Assembly (NCBI RefSeq): GCF_022965805.1
Contig: NC_133103.1
Span: 44,995,610-45,059,609, forward strand
Direction: 5' to 3'
Length of the DNA stretch: 64,000 bases
Origin: Primulina eburnea
Lineage: Eukaryota > Streptophyta > Magnoliopsida > Lamiales > Gesneriaceae
Shown one piece after another: positions 21,666 to 31,792 of the stretch. The stretch's first letter is position 1; every line of letters begins with the position of its first letter. The notes beneath the pieces are model-generated. The model was not told the origin of the DNA, did not search any database, and saw only the letters and a program-made list of their open reading frames with translations. A program made the translations under genes and the position numbers.

Positions 21666-24600
21666 TCACAATCGTCCCAGTTTCTTGACAAGATTGTTCT
21701 CAATCTCCACTCTCTTCTTCATCAACAATCCATACCTAGTAACAAGCTCTGGATCTCCAGAAGTAGCCGCGAGCTTGCAGTTTAGAGACGTCTGTTCCAA
21801 TTTGTCGGTATACATGCTAGATATAGGAACAAAACAGCCCCTCTTGTTGCACAGCCAGCCATGAGCAGCTCTTAGTGCTGCCCCCATAGAAGCCGAGTCT
21901 GTAAACCGAGGAGTACATGAAATTTTCACCAAAAAGGTCTTGGATGAAGAACATATCACACAGTATTTTGTGTAAGTTGAATGTATCATTTATGATTATC
22001 ACGTCCAACTTGAGGCGAGTGGCAAAAAAAAAAAAAAGAAATACAGAGAATGAAATCAGACTGACTGTATTTTTTTTTTGGGCCACAGAGAATGAAATCA
22101 GACTGACAGTATTAAAATTATGATGGATATTTCCTATACACATTCACGATTTTATATTGTATTTTATACGAGATTACTATAGTTCTACTTCCCCAAGAAG
22201 ATATCCAGAGGTGATAAAAAGAAAATATGGCTTGCCTGAGCTTTGAATTGTATGGACATTGCACCCAAAAATCGAAGATATTAACGCAAGAATGCATTTG
22301 TTTGATGATGCTCCGCCGGTAGCAATTATACTGTTTGGAGGTGAAGGGAGCCCGAATCTTTCGGCATGAGCTCGCATTGAGAGCAACTGGCCCTCCACTA
22401 ATGCTCGGACCTGCAAGAACTAATTTGCTTAAGCGAGTATGTAACAATACTAAAATTTATGCATATTGAAAGGTGAGGCAAACAAACCTCAGAAGTAGGG
22501 TCAAATGCATCAACTTCATGTTCTTTTACTCCATCTAACGAGTCACCACTGAAATTTTCGAGAACGTAACGATGGAACCCAACTGCAATCATCGCAAGCT
22601 AGTCATTTATTCGCGATACTCGTATTGTAGGACAGTCGAAGACAATACCATTTGTGTAATTTGAACCTTTTTATCCTATTCAAAAGTGGAGATGAAGGGG
22701 ATAATAAACAAGATCTTTTAGCAAGAACAACATTGATTCCAGAACTCTGGAAGCAATTATAGGTATTTTAATCGATAATAATATCTATCAGTTCGTACAA
22801 TTGATCAAAATTTGTGTAGCATTTTTACCTGGGAGGGGAGGAAGAATTTCATGTTCCTTGTAATAAAAGCCTATCTTTCCACCTGTACCTTATAACATTA
22901 AAACCAAGGCGAAGAACGACGAAATAATACATCCTTAAAGAAAAAAGTTTAGAACAGATGCGCTAACCATTTAGAGACGGTGATTCCTGTAAACATCTAT
23001 TAAACACATCCCAAGATTTATCTGCACATTGGTTACGTATATCTGCCAAGTTTGGAACAAGAAAATAAAAACATTCAACAATGAACTATAAGATCCAAAT
23101 CGTTGTTTTCAGCAGTTTGTTACATACCTTCACGGGTCAGAGATCCGTTCTTGTAGCACAGCATTACCATGTAACCTTTTTCATCCACTGGATTAGGAAA
23201 GACATGCCCTTCTAAGCATGGTTTGTGCTCGTTGGTGATCCCAAATACCTATTTTCGGTGTCGAGGTACTGTCATTAAATTGAACCAACATCACATGCAG
23301 CATAAAACAGCAGATGTTGCGAAAGAAGACGGCTTACAGTGTCACTGGTTCCGAGACTGATAGCTAGATCCCCAGGACTGCTAAGGGTTAAACCTAAAAC
23401 ATACAAGGAACTCAGTGAGCATCAGATGAATCACTGCATAGTTTATAGAATCTGTAAACTGGCATTATCATCATAATGAAGGAACTAGATTACATTGGTT
23501 TTCCACTGTTTTATAAATCTCTGTGCCTTGATGAATTGTATTTGAGGAAAACCTAAAAGTTCATTATAGAAAACACAAATTTTCTTGTACGAATAGGATG
23601 TGCATGCCATACAACAAAGCCATACATGTGTTTTAATCATATAATGCAGCTGGAACCAGCAGTCGGCAGTTCAGTATTCTCTTCTTCAGGAACAAATGCA
23701 TAGAAGTTCATGTTTAACCATTACAAATTACAAAACATTGCACATTGATTGATGGATTTCAGATGTTTTTTTTGTTGTTTTAGATAAGCAAGACCATGAA
23801 CTTCAAATTCACCTAATGATAATGTCATTTGAAATTCATTCTACTTTGTGTAACTAATGTGTGAATAAATAAGGTATGAATTTAGTATTTGATCTATTGT
23901 TTCATTGTTTACAAAATCTATGTATTTCAAATAAACCCTCCCAAGTGCACCCTAAAGCTACATTTGGATCAATGAAAACGAGGTTCATGAATTTAAAACG
24001 TGTCCATCAATTCCATCATGTCTGCATTTTGTCTTTCGAATCCAACGCATTTTAGGCTATCTATCTTTTGGCGTGGATTTGAAATTCCTTCAAAAAGTTA
24101 TAATTTGAACTCCATGAAATCCTTTCGTTCAGAACCCATTATCAAATCCAAATTCATCGATCCAAATGGTGCCCCAAGAGAATTGTCAAAGGTGTGATGT
24201 GTTGTGCGGTGGCATTCTATCCCGCAAACAAATTACAAAGAAGAACTTTCATCTTTCAACAACTTGGTTATAAGAAAAACACGAGGAAACACGGAAATAG
24301 TTACCAGCTAGGCTGTTGGGATTATCACCAGACCACTGAATGATCAAACAGTTCTTGTCAAATTTATACCTGAACATTTTCTAACAAGGCTTATAAGAAA
24401 TCCAACAATGTACACAAACATGGAATATATTAATGGTGAAGATTTAGATGCCACTGACCTCTCCACGAAATAAGGGGCAATTAGACCAGCTACCGCGTGT
24501 GCAGGAGCTAATTTCCCAAGTTTTTCCTCCAAGCCTGGAGCAGTGGCCTACAACAAACGTACATAACATACAAATCTATTTAGTACAATGAACTTCTACT

Positions 24601-25643
24601 TAAATAGAAACATTGCATCGACCAAGAAATCGAAAACCAATAATGGAGAATAAACAAACCTCCAAAAGCATCTTTGACCAAGCCCTTTTTTTAATGTCCA
24701 TCAAATTCATCCCCGCCCCATCCGTTTGATCGATACAAGCATATTTCCCTATGAAAAGAGATGCCATAAACGAGCTGACTAGAGAGATTCTCTCAGTATT
24801 CTTGTAAGCTTCTGGCTGTGTCTCAAATATTCTCCGAATTTGCGGACCTGTAAATCTTTCATAAGCTCGAGAACCAGTGAGCTTTGACAACTCCAGTCCA
24901 CCACCAACAGATTTCTCAATTTCCTTACATTGTTCGGTAGTGCTACTATCCATCCATATAGGCGATTCTTTAACCGAAAACGCATCACGGAATTGATCCA
25001 CCAATGCCTTTTTCGAGTCCAATGATGAAAGGATTGAAGAACTCCCATTTTTCCAATACACGCTACCGTGTTGCTGTCCACTACCCGAAATGGCAGCCAT
25101 CTTTCCAAAATTTAACTTGGATTTTTCGAGTCTCTGGAGTATTAAATCCAATGCCTCCACCCACATTAAACTGGGTGAAACAATCCTCCCATTGACAGAA
25201 GGATCCCTATAAACACCATCTTTGGTTTTGTAATGGCTTAATTCAGAATCGAAATTAATTATATCAGAAGCTACAATATTGAGATTTGCATCCAACACGG
25301 TTGCCTTCAATGACCTACAGGAAAAACGATCATTATCTCTTAAAATTTATACAAAATTTAAATCTTGAATCCCAATCACTGGAAAAAAGATAAATTTAAG
25401 AAAAACCCACAAAAATTAGTAGAAATCCAGTTGAATAAACACTACAAATTGTTTTAATAAGAATCTTCTCGTCACACAGAAATCTACTATTTTACATTAT
25501 ATAATAAAAAATTATATAATAAAAAACTATTGATCCCCATTGAATATCTAATGAACATCGGTGCTATTTAGAATGAAAACATACTGCGTAGAGCTATCAA
25601 ATCCAAGAAAGTAAGAATCTTTTGGGAGATGGAAGTCCTCCAT
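21666..25643 (-). CDS. XK2: Xylulose kinase 2 (cytosolic), eleven exons
   Basis: FGGY-family kinase that phosphorylates D-xylulose with ATP to xylulose 5-phosphate, feeding the pentose phosphate pathway. Minus-strand exons: 25643-25585, 25314-24660, 24547-24459, 24369-24305, 23393-23338, 23248-23128, 23042-22968, 22882-22829, 22582-22488, 22410-22236, 21898-21666. They sum to 1677 nt, 558 aa, matching my recall of the Arabidopsis XK2 length. N-terminal FGGY domain: FLGFDSSTQ (nucleotide loop, residues 12-20) and SGSGQQHGSVYW. Catalytic region: SGDNPNSLAG with D283 as the likely base. C-terminal domain: IIATGGASSNK (nucleotide binding) and GAALRAAHGWLCNK. The protein starts MEDFHLPKDS and lacks a plastid transit peptide, so it should be cytosolic. 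All introns are GT-AG except intron 10, which has a GC donor. No lesion is seen. Confidence 0.96.
22043..22113. repeat. Short direct duplication in XK2 intron 10
   Basis: ACAGAGAATGAAATCAGACT occurs at 22043-22062 and again at 22086-22105, with GACTGTA/GACAGTA after each. Confidence 0.85.
22230..22241 (-). other. GC-AG splice donor, XK2 intron 10
   Basis: On the minus strand the exon ends AGCTCAG at 22236 and the intron begins GCAAGC. Using it joins ...TIQSS to DSASMGAALRA in frame with no extra residues. The next GT downstream (in GAAGTAGAAC) would add a 20-residue tail and reach a stop. The acceptor is the AG at 21900-21899. Confidence 0.88.
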
Positions 25644-26043
25644 TAGAACAAATTTAAGGAAGCAACAGAGCTGGTGGACTTCCACGATTCAAACCAAAAG
25701 CTAAAAGAAGATGTGAAAAAATTTTCCAGTAAAAAAAAATTTACAGAATAGTTAATATATATATTTACGAATATGCAGATGCTGATTTGGTATTAATTTT
25801 GGATAAGAATCAATTGGCTCCACATGGATAAGAGTCAATCCGTTGTTGATAAACCTGAAATTACGCTTAGAATTTGAGTTTAATGATTCGATATCTTGAC
25901 AATTCCAGATATTTTATAAAAGTTGATAATAATTTTGGAGTATAAATTTACATTAAGATGTAAAATCCGTATTATACGATAACACGGGGCTTTAATTTTT
26001 AATTCCCCCGGGAAAATGGCCTAAAAATTTCTTTTATTACGTA
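25644..26043. other. XK2 5' flank
   Basis: Likely 5' UTR and promoter of the minus-strand XK2 gene. It is AT-rich and no specific element could be assigned. Confidence 0.35.
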
Positions 26044-26221
26044 GACAAAAATTTGTATGAGACAATCTCATATTTTGTGAGACAGCTCTCTTATTTGGGT
26101 CATCCATGAAAAAATATTATTATTTATGCTAAGAGTATTATTATTTTTTATTGTAAATATCAATGGGGTTGACCCATCTCACAGATAAAGATTCGTGAGA
26201 TCATCTCAAAAAAACATACTC
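26044..26221 (+). mobile_element. GTGAGAC/GTCTCAC element, diverged copy
   Basis: Starts GACAAAAATTTGTATGAGAC and ends AAACATACTC. The middle has TTATTTGGGTCATCCATGAA and GGGGTTGACCCATCTCACAG. No clear target duplication remains. Confidence 0.8.
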
Positions 26222-26291
26222 TTTTAAAAAATCTATGAAATAAATTTTTTATCTGAAATTTATTTTGCTAATTCCCATATAGAGTCCTGTT

Positions 26292-26295
<4 letters not shown>

Positions 26296-26350
<55 letters not shown>
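26296..26350. repeat. (TA)n microsatellite
   Basis: About 54 bp of alternating TA. Confidence 0.95.
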
Positions 26351-26352
<2 letters not shown>

Positions 26353-26433
26353 CACATATATACAATATTGTTAAAGCAGGGTGAATTTTTAATATTTTTT
26401 ATACGTAAACAAATTTTGTTTTATATATATATA

Positions 26434-26600
26434 GACAAAAACTTGTGTGAGACGGTCTCACGGGTCATATTTGTGATACGGATCTCTTATTTGGATCACC
26501 CATGAAAAAGTATTACTTTTTATGCTAAGAGTATTACTTTTTATTGTGAATATGGGTAGGGTTGACTCGTCTCACGGATTATGACCCGTGAGACGGTTCA

Positions 26601-26603
<3 letters not shown>
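26434..26603 (+). mobile_element. GTGAGAC/GTCTCAC element between TA runs
   Basis: 170 bp. It begins GACAAAAACTTGTGTGAGACGG and ends GTGAGACGGTTCACTC, with ATATATATA on both sides. That is compatible with a 9-bp duplication but cannot be proven inside a TA run. Confidence 0.85.

Positions 26604-26640
<37 letters not shown>
26604..26640. repeat. (TA)n microsatellite
   Basis: Short TA run at the right edge of a miniature element. Confidence 0.9.
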
Positions 26641-26644
<4 letters not shown>

Positions 26645-27270
26645 CAAATAAGTTTTTTTTTTCCAGAACAGGGAGTTTATTTCTATTGAATATTAGTCGG
26701 ATAAATGAGATCATATTCCATCCACAATTTTGTTGATTTTAATGATTTTCTTAAATAATAGATTTTTGTTGAATTCATATATTTTTATTGACTTTTTACG
26801 AAATCTCAAGATTTACAACAAGTTTTGTAGATTCTTGTATTTTTTTTATAGATTTTTGTAATTTTTTTATTAAATTATATAGATTTTGTACCTAATTATA
26901 ACATATATATTTTTTAAAACTAATAATAAATCGACACAAATAAAATTTTAGGCTGAAAGATTTTTAAAAATTTATATTATTCATGTAGGTCAGAAAATTC
27001 ATAATTTTTTATGTATTAAAATAAAAAATTATTAAATGAGAAATTAACAGAAAATATGGAAATTTTGATTTCTATAAAGTGATTGAAAATTTATTGAAAA
27101 TTGGAATATATTTAAAAAAAATTATATTTTTTAAAATTGAATGTTGAATATGAGTGTTTTTTTTAATAACTCTCCTGTTATACAAAAATCTCGATCATTA
27201 TGTACTTTTGTTTAAATCTTTTGAATTCACCCCCGCTGAGTTTTTTAATTCGTTCTGTCCTTAGATTTCA
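26641..27270. other. AT-rich intergenic stretch
   Basis: Very AT-rich, many stops in all frames, no feature recognised. Confidence 0.4.
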
Positions 27271-28318
27271 GCTGAGGAGTAGTTTTATCTTGGATCCAGA
27301 GGAAGTTGCAAGACGTACAAGTTCTCTAATTTTTTTTTTTTTTTGAAACTAGTTCTGTGAAGATTATCCCAGCGGACTTTGTTTTGGGCAACAGAGGTTG
27401 GAATCTTGTTTGGTAGCCAAGTTTTTTTCAGCTAATAGGGGAGAACCTGTTTCCTCCTAGCTTTTACTTCGATTATTGACAGACGCCATGCGATGTGCGA
27501 CAATCCGTGGACGTTCTTTAAAGATCTTGTCGTGTTTAAAGCTCCGACTGGTCTTCAACAAACAACAAAAATGGTATTTGATGAAATGCCCATTTGTGTC
27601 CGATGTCATAATGTACCTCTGGGTTTTATGCGTTCATCTATACTTTGGAATATTGGGGAGCGAATTGGAAGGAAGATGGGAGCTGTGATGAAAAGTTCGC
27701 AGAGTTTGGATTTTACTAAACCACTCAGACAGACAGGGTCTTTGAATTCGACCGGAACAATCGAAGGAAGACATTTGTATCATTATTGTATGGAGGGCTT
27801 CTTAGTTTTTGCTTCTCGTGTGGCTTATTAGGACATGTGTTTGAGAGATTGTGATGGTAAAAAAGGAGCAGGGGCAGACCTTCCTTTCTGTAATTGGCTA
27901 CGAGCATCTAAGGGATTATTTGGAAGAAAACGCCAATCTCCCTTAGGCCTTATCCAACAGCACTCATAGCAGTGGATCTCCAAGTGAGCCGTCCCAGGAA
28001 GAATCCATGGCGATTGTTGTGGGATTTGAATCATCTAAGGAAAAGAGTGTAACGGATGAAATATGGTTCTCGTTGCAGATAACCAGATTATAAATCAATA
28101 TGTGCCAGAATGGGAGGCTACAAAAGAGGAGGTGGGAAAGAGTATGGTAGGAGATAAGAGTCCTATTTCAGATTCTCTGAATGTGAACCAGTCAAGTAAG
28201 GTGAAGTTAAAACAATGGGGATTTCAGAGACTCCTTCGGTCGAGGTTGCGATGAAACTTCCCGGTACAAGCTGACTAGCCCCTCAGATAGGATGAAAAGG
28301 GCAAAATGCGCAGAAGCT
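27271..28318 (+). pseudogene. LINE ORF1 (gag-like) remnant
   Basis: The frame at 27493-27831 contains NPWTFFKDLVVFKAPTGLQQ and VFDEMPICVRCHNVPLGFM, typical of the plant LINE DUF4283 domain. After a frameshift, a CFSCGLLGH-like zinc-knuckle segment and FCNWLRASKGLFGR (27885-27930) follow, the usual end of that region. Several stops lie downstream. The 5' part from 27271 is a plausible LINE leader without a firm boundary. This is one part of a LINE that resumes with ORF2 at 28330 and, beyond an 8.1 kb insertion, at 36554. Confidence 0.8.
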
Positions 28319-28329
28319 TTTGGCAGTGA

Positions 28330-28440
28330 AATTTCTATTTCATCGGTCGTGGCTGCGGTGCAGTCCTACCGCTCTCCATGAGTTGCTTGTGGTTTGGAAT
28401 GCACAGGGGCTTGAGAACCAACGCCCACTCCGTGATCTCA
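28330..28440 (+). pseudogene. LINE ORF2 start, endonuclease N-terminus
   Basis: The frame reads LLVVWNAQGLENQRPLRDL, matching the start of plant LINE apurinic endonuclease domains (WN-GL-N-R-V-L). It is cut by a Harbinger element at 28441 and continues in register at 36554 (RHVIAKRNPQLLFLCETKLL). Confidence 0.85.
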
Positions 28441-28808
28441 GGGCATCTCCAACCCTATTCTCTATTTTTTCATTCTCTATACTCCAAAATAGAGTATTGC
28501 ATTCTCTATTTAAAAAAATCTTCTCCAACCCATATTCTCTAAATTTTATAAATTTTTTATTTTTTTTATATTTTTTATTCCAAATTATTTAATATAAAAA
28601 TAGTAATTATGTAACATGATATTAAACAAATTAAATTAAATGTGACTCATTTTTTTAAAACATAATTCATTTATTTTGACATCAAATTTCAAGCCGCATA
28701 CAACATTAAAACACATACATAGATCAATATAATTATAAATGTTTAAATATTCTTTAAATATTTTAATTTTTAGTGTGTAAATAACATACAACTAACACGT
28801 TTTTAAAG

Positions 28809-29428
28809 CTTGATGAAGCAAAAGAATTATTTAAGCAATCTGGGTCAACATGGAGATTGGATCATGTTTGGTCTTTACTAAAAGACCAGGAGAAGTTTAG
28901 GTCATCCAACGCTACCTTACCTGGTTTCATATCAAACCGTATGAACTCCTCCCAGTCTGACTACTCATCCAACACAGAATCCCCAACACCAGATTTTCCG
29001 GGACTATCTGGGTTTGATGTAAACCTAGATGAAGATAGCCCATCAGGGAGTACTCAGCGACCAATCGACATAAAAAAAGCAAAAGCCAAAAGAAAAGCCA
29101 CCGAAGATTACTCAAACGATATTTCCACCATGGCCAAATGCAGTGAGAAAATGATGACTGCAATGGAGAATGCCGAGACCCATCGACAACAACTCATTGA
29201 TGTTCAGAAAGAAAGGAACACTCTATAAGCTTGGAAAGAAGAAAATAAAATATTACGGATGAACCCTATGTCTGTTGATGAATCATTCCGTGCATACTTG
29301 CTCAAAGAACAACAAAACATTTGGCAGAAAAGAGCAGCAAAAGGCGATGGAGCCGACGGATCTTCTAATCTGTTTGGCCAGTTCTTCGGCGGAACTTCTC
29401 CATCCGGGTCCGATCTAGGAGAGTACTA
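28809..29428 (+). pseudogene. Harbinger Myb/SANT-like accessory ORF remnant
   Basis: After an AG acceptor-like site the frame reads LDEAKELFKQSGSTWRLDHV, then WSLLKDQEKFRSS, a pattern known from the Myb-like ORF1 of plant PIF/Harbinger elements (often annotated as glutathione S-transferase T3-like or NAM-associated). It continues with a lysine-rich AKAKRKATEDYS segment, a helical MMTAMENAETHRQQL segment and, after a TAA at 29226-29228, AWKEENKILRMNPMSVDE to a second stop near 29428. The N-terminal half and the upstream exon are missing. ORF1 normally binds DNA and assists the transposase. Confidence 0.75.
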
Positions 29429-29921
29429 GTGTTTAGTCACCATTGCAGTGGAATAAAAATATGTCAATGTGTATTGCTTGTGAGTGTTTGTTTTAAGTTG
29501 TTGGTTTGTTTTATGATCGTCTATTTTATATGTTTTAATGTGAACTGTTTTTTATGTTTTAATGTGTATGCATGTTTAATTTATCTCAAGTTAACTAATT
29601 CGATTTGTGTTGAAAAAAAACATGTAATGTATCATTTCACAATCTTATTTAATTATTATTTTCATTTGTTTTTTTCATCAAAATAATTCAATTACAATAA
29701 ATAAATAAATAATAAAAATGAGAAAATTTGAAATAAATTAAATAATACCAAAAAATCATTAAAATTTAGTAAAAGTATTGAAATAAACATTTAAATATAT
29801 GAAATTAATAAAAAAAAATTAAAGGGTGTATTTGCAATTTTGGAGAATGACATTTTCGTAAATAATGCCATTCTCCAAAATATATGGAGATGGAGTTGAG
29901 ATTCTCCATTTTTGGAGAATC

Positions 29922-30928
29922 TGTTGGATAAATGAAATAATAAAGAGAAGAGTGGAAAAGGAAGTGGGAGTTATCCCACATTGGAAGATTAGCCTAAGTG
30001 AGTCTCCCTTATAAGCTCCTAGTGTGAGCTATGGGTTTGGGCCCCAAGGGGTACCAGAAGTTTTTAGACGGGGAAAGACGCTAGTAGGCTATGTCTCGGT
30101 TAGTTAAACACACGCGCGCGCCCGCCCGCCCGGCTCTGCACGGCGCGGTGCGGTCTTTGACCAATATTAATCTTTTTGGACCAAATTTATTTGGAAATTA
30201 GATTTTATGATGATGCATATGGACAGGCGGAGGCGCGCGTATGCGCCAATTATCGCGCAGGGGCGCGCTTGCTTCTGGTTCGGTGGCCAACGAACAGAGC
30301 AATGCGCGCGGCTTCTTGCGCGGGTGCGCGCGCATTGATGTGCCTGAGGACAGTAAGCCGCGCGCGGTCGCGCAGCTTCTCGCGCGGATGCGCGCGATGT
30401 TCTGGCCGATTGTTGGGCGAGAACAGTAGGTCGCGCACGGCCGCGCGTGTTGTCGCGCGGCTGCGCGCGCTGCGCAGTTTCAGAAATCTTGCGCGTCCAT
30501 TGGCATCAAAGCATCTGTTCGTGGCAACTACTGCACCAAACCATGTGTCCATTACACATAGTTGTGACTCTTCAACACATCCGGTATGGAAAGACGTGAC
30601 TCTTCAACACATCCGGTGATCATCTATAAATAACCCCCTCATCATTTTGAATTGGCTGCTGAATTTTCATTGCATTTCTTCTCATATTGCTGCACTCAAT
30701 CTCGTTTTTATACTTGAAAGATTACTGCAAATTCTGTTCGTTGAAATCAAGAGTTTGTTGTGCTACTACTCTTGATAATAGTCGTTGTATCTTAGAGACA
30801 ATTGCCGTTAACGTAAAGCACTTGTATACGGGCAATATCGTCTTGCGGATAAAGGATTTATCCTTGCCTCGACTGAAAGACTTGTTGCTGTTCCAGAATT
30901 TCGAGAAGGACACCAGGTACAAACGACT
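29922..30928 (+). repeat. Copia 5' LTR
   Basis: About 1007 bp. It contains a long CG-rich block (30110-30480, words such as CGCGCGCGC and GCGCGGGTGCGCGCG) and a TATAAATAA word at 30624-30632 as a likely promoter. The 3' boundary is set by alignment with LTR2 and is uncertain by one or two bases. Confidence 0.9.
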
Positions 30929-30972
30929 ATCGCAAGACGATAATCGTGTTCTACATATCTGAATTCTGAAAA

Positions 30973-31791
30973 ATGTCAAGCACATCATTCACTCCCATGG
31001 CTACTACTCCCGCTCATGGTGAAAAGCCATCGAAGTTCACCGGTGCCGACTTCAAACGTTAGCAACAGAAAATGCTGTTCTATCTCGCTACTCTAAGCCT
31101 GTCTCGATTTTTGAAGGAGGATCCACCTACAATTGCAGAAGATGATACCGACACACAACGAAGAAACGCTGTAGAAGCATGGAACCACAGCGATTTCTTA
31201 TGCAGGAATTACATACTAAATGGCCTTGATGACACACTTTATAATGTCTATTGCTCAGTAAAGATTGCAAAGGAATTGTGGGATTCCTTGGAGAAAAAGT
31301 ACAAGACGGAGGATGCGGGCATCAAGAAGTTTGTTGTTGGTAAATTCCTAGACTTCAAAATGACCGACTCCAAAACTGTTATTAGCCAAGTGCAGGAATT
31401 TCAGATCATTCTCCATGACTTGCTTTCTGAGGGAATGTTATTGAATGAGCCCTTCCAAGTAGCAGCACTCATCGAAAAGTTGCCACCTATGTGGAAGGAC
31501 TTCAAAAACTATCTCAAGCACAAGAGCAAGGAGGTGAAACTCGAAGATCTAATCGTGAGACTTAGAATCGAGGAAGACAACCGAAATTGTGAGGCCAAGA
31601 CATATAAAAGGGCAATGGAAACTGAGGCTAAAGCAAACCTAGCGGAATCAAGTACAAGTCACAAGAGAAAGCGACCGAACAATGACAAGAAACAAGGAAA
31701 AGCCAAGAAGTTCAAAGGGAACTGCTTCAATTGTGGCAAGCCGAATCACATGGCAAAAGATTGTCGTCTTCCAAAAAAGAGACAATACTAA
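30973..31791 (+). pseudogene. Copia Gag with premature stop
   Basis: Starts at ATG 30973 (MSSTSFTPMATTPAHGEKPS). A TAG at 31060-31062 sits where a Trp is expected (FKR-stop-QQKMLFYL). The long remainder reads as Copia Gag (UBN2 type) with the zinc knuckle CFNCGKPNHMAKDC near 31724-31765. It ends at TAA 31789-31791 after an apparent 1-bp frameshift in an A run. Confidence 0.9.
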
Positions 31792-31792
31792 G

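Noticed and set aside
30176..30619. 147-codon open frame rich in Arg and Ala
   Set aside because: It lies inside the CG-rich part of the Copia 5' LTR, and a similar frame recurs in the 3' LTR. Low stop density comes from base composition.
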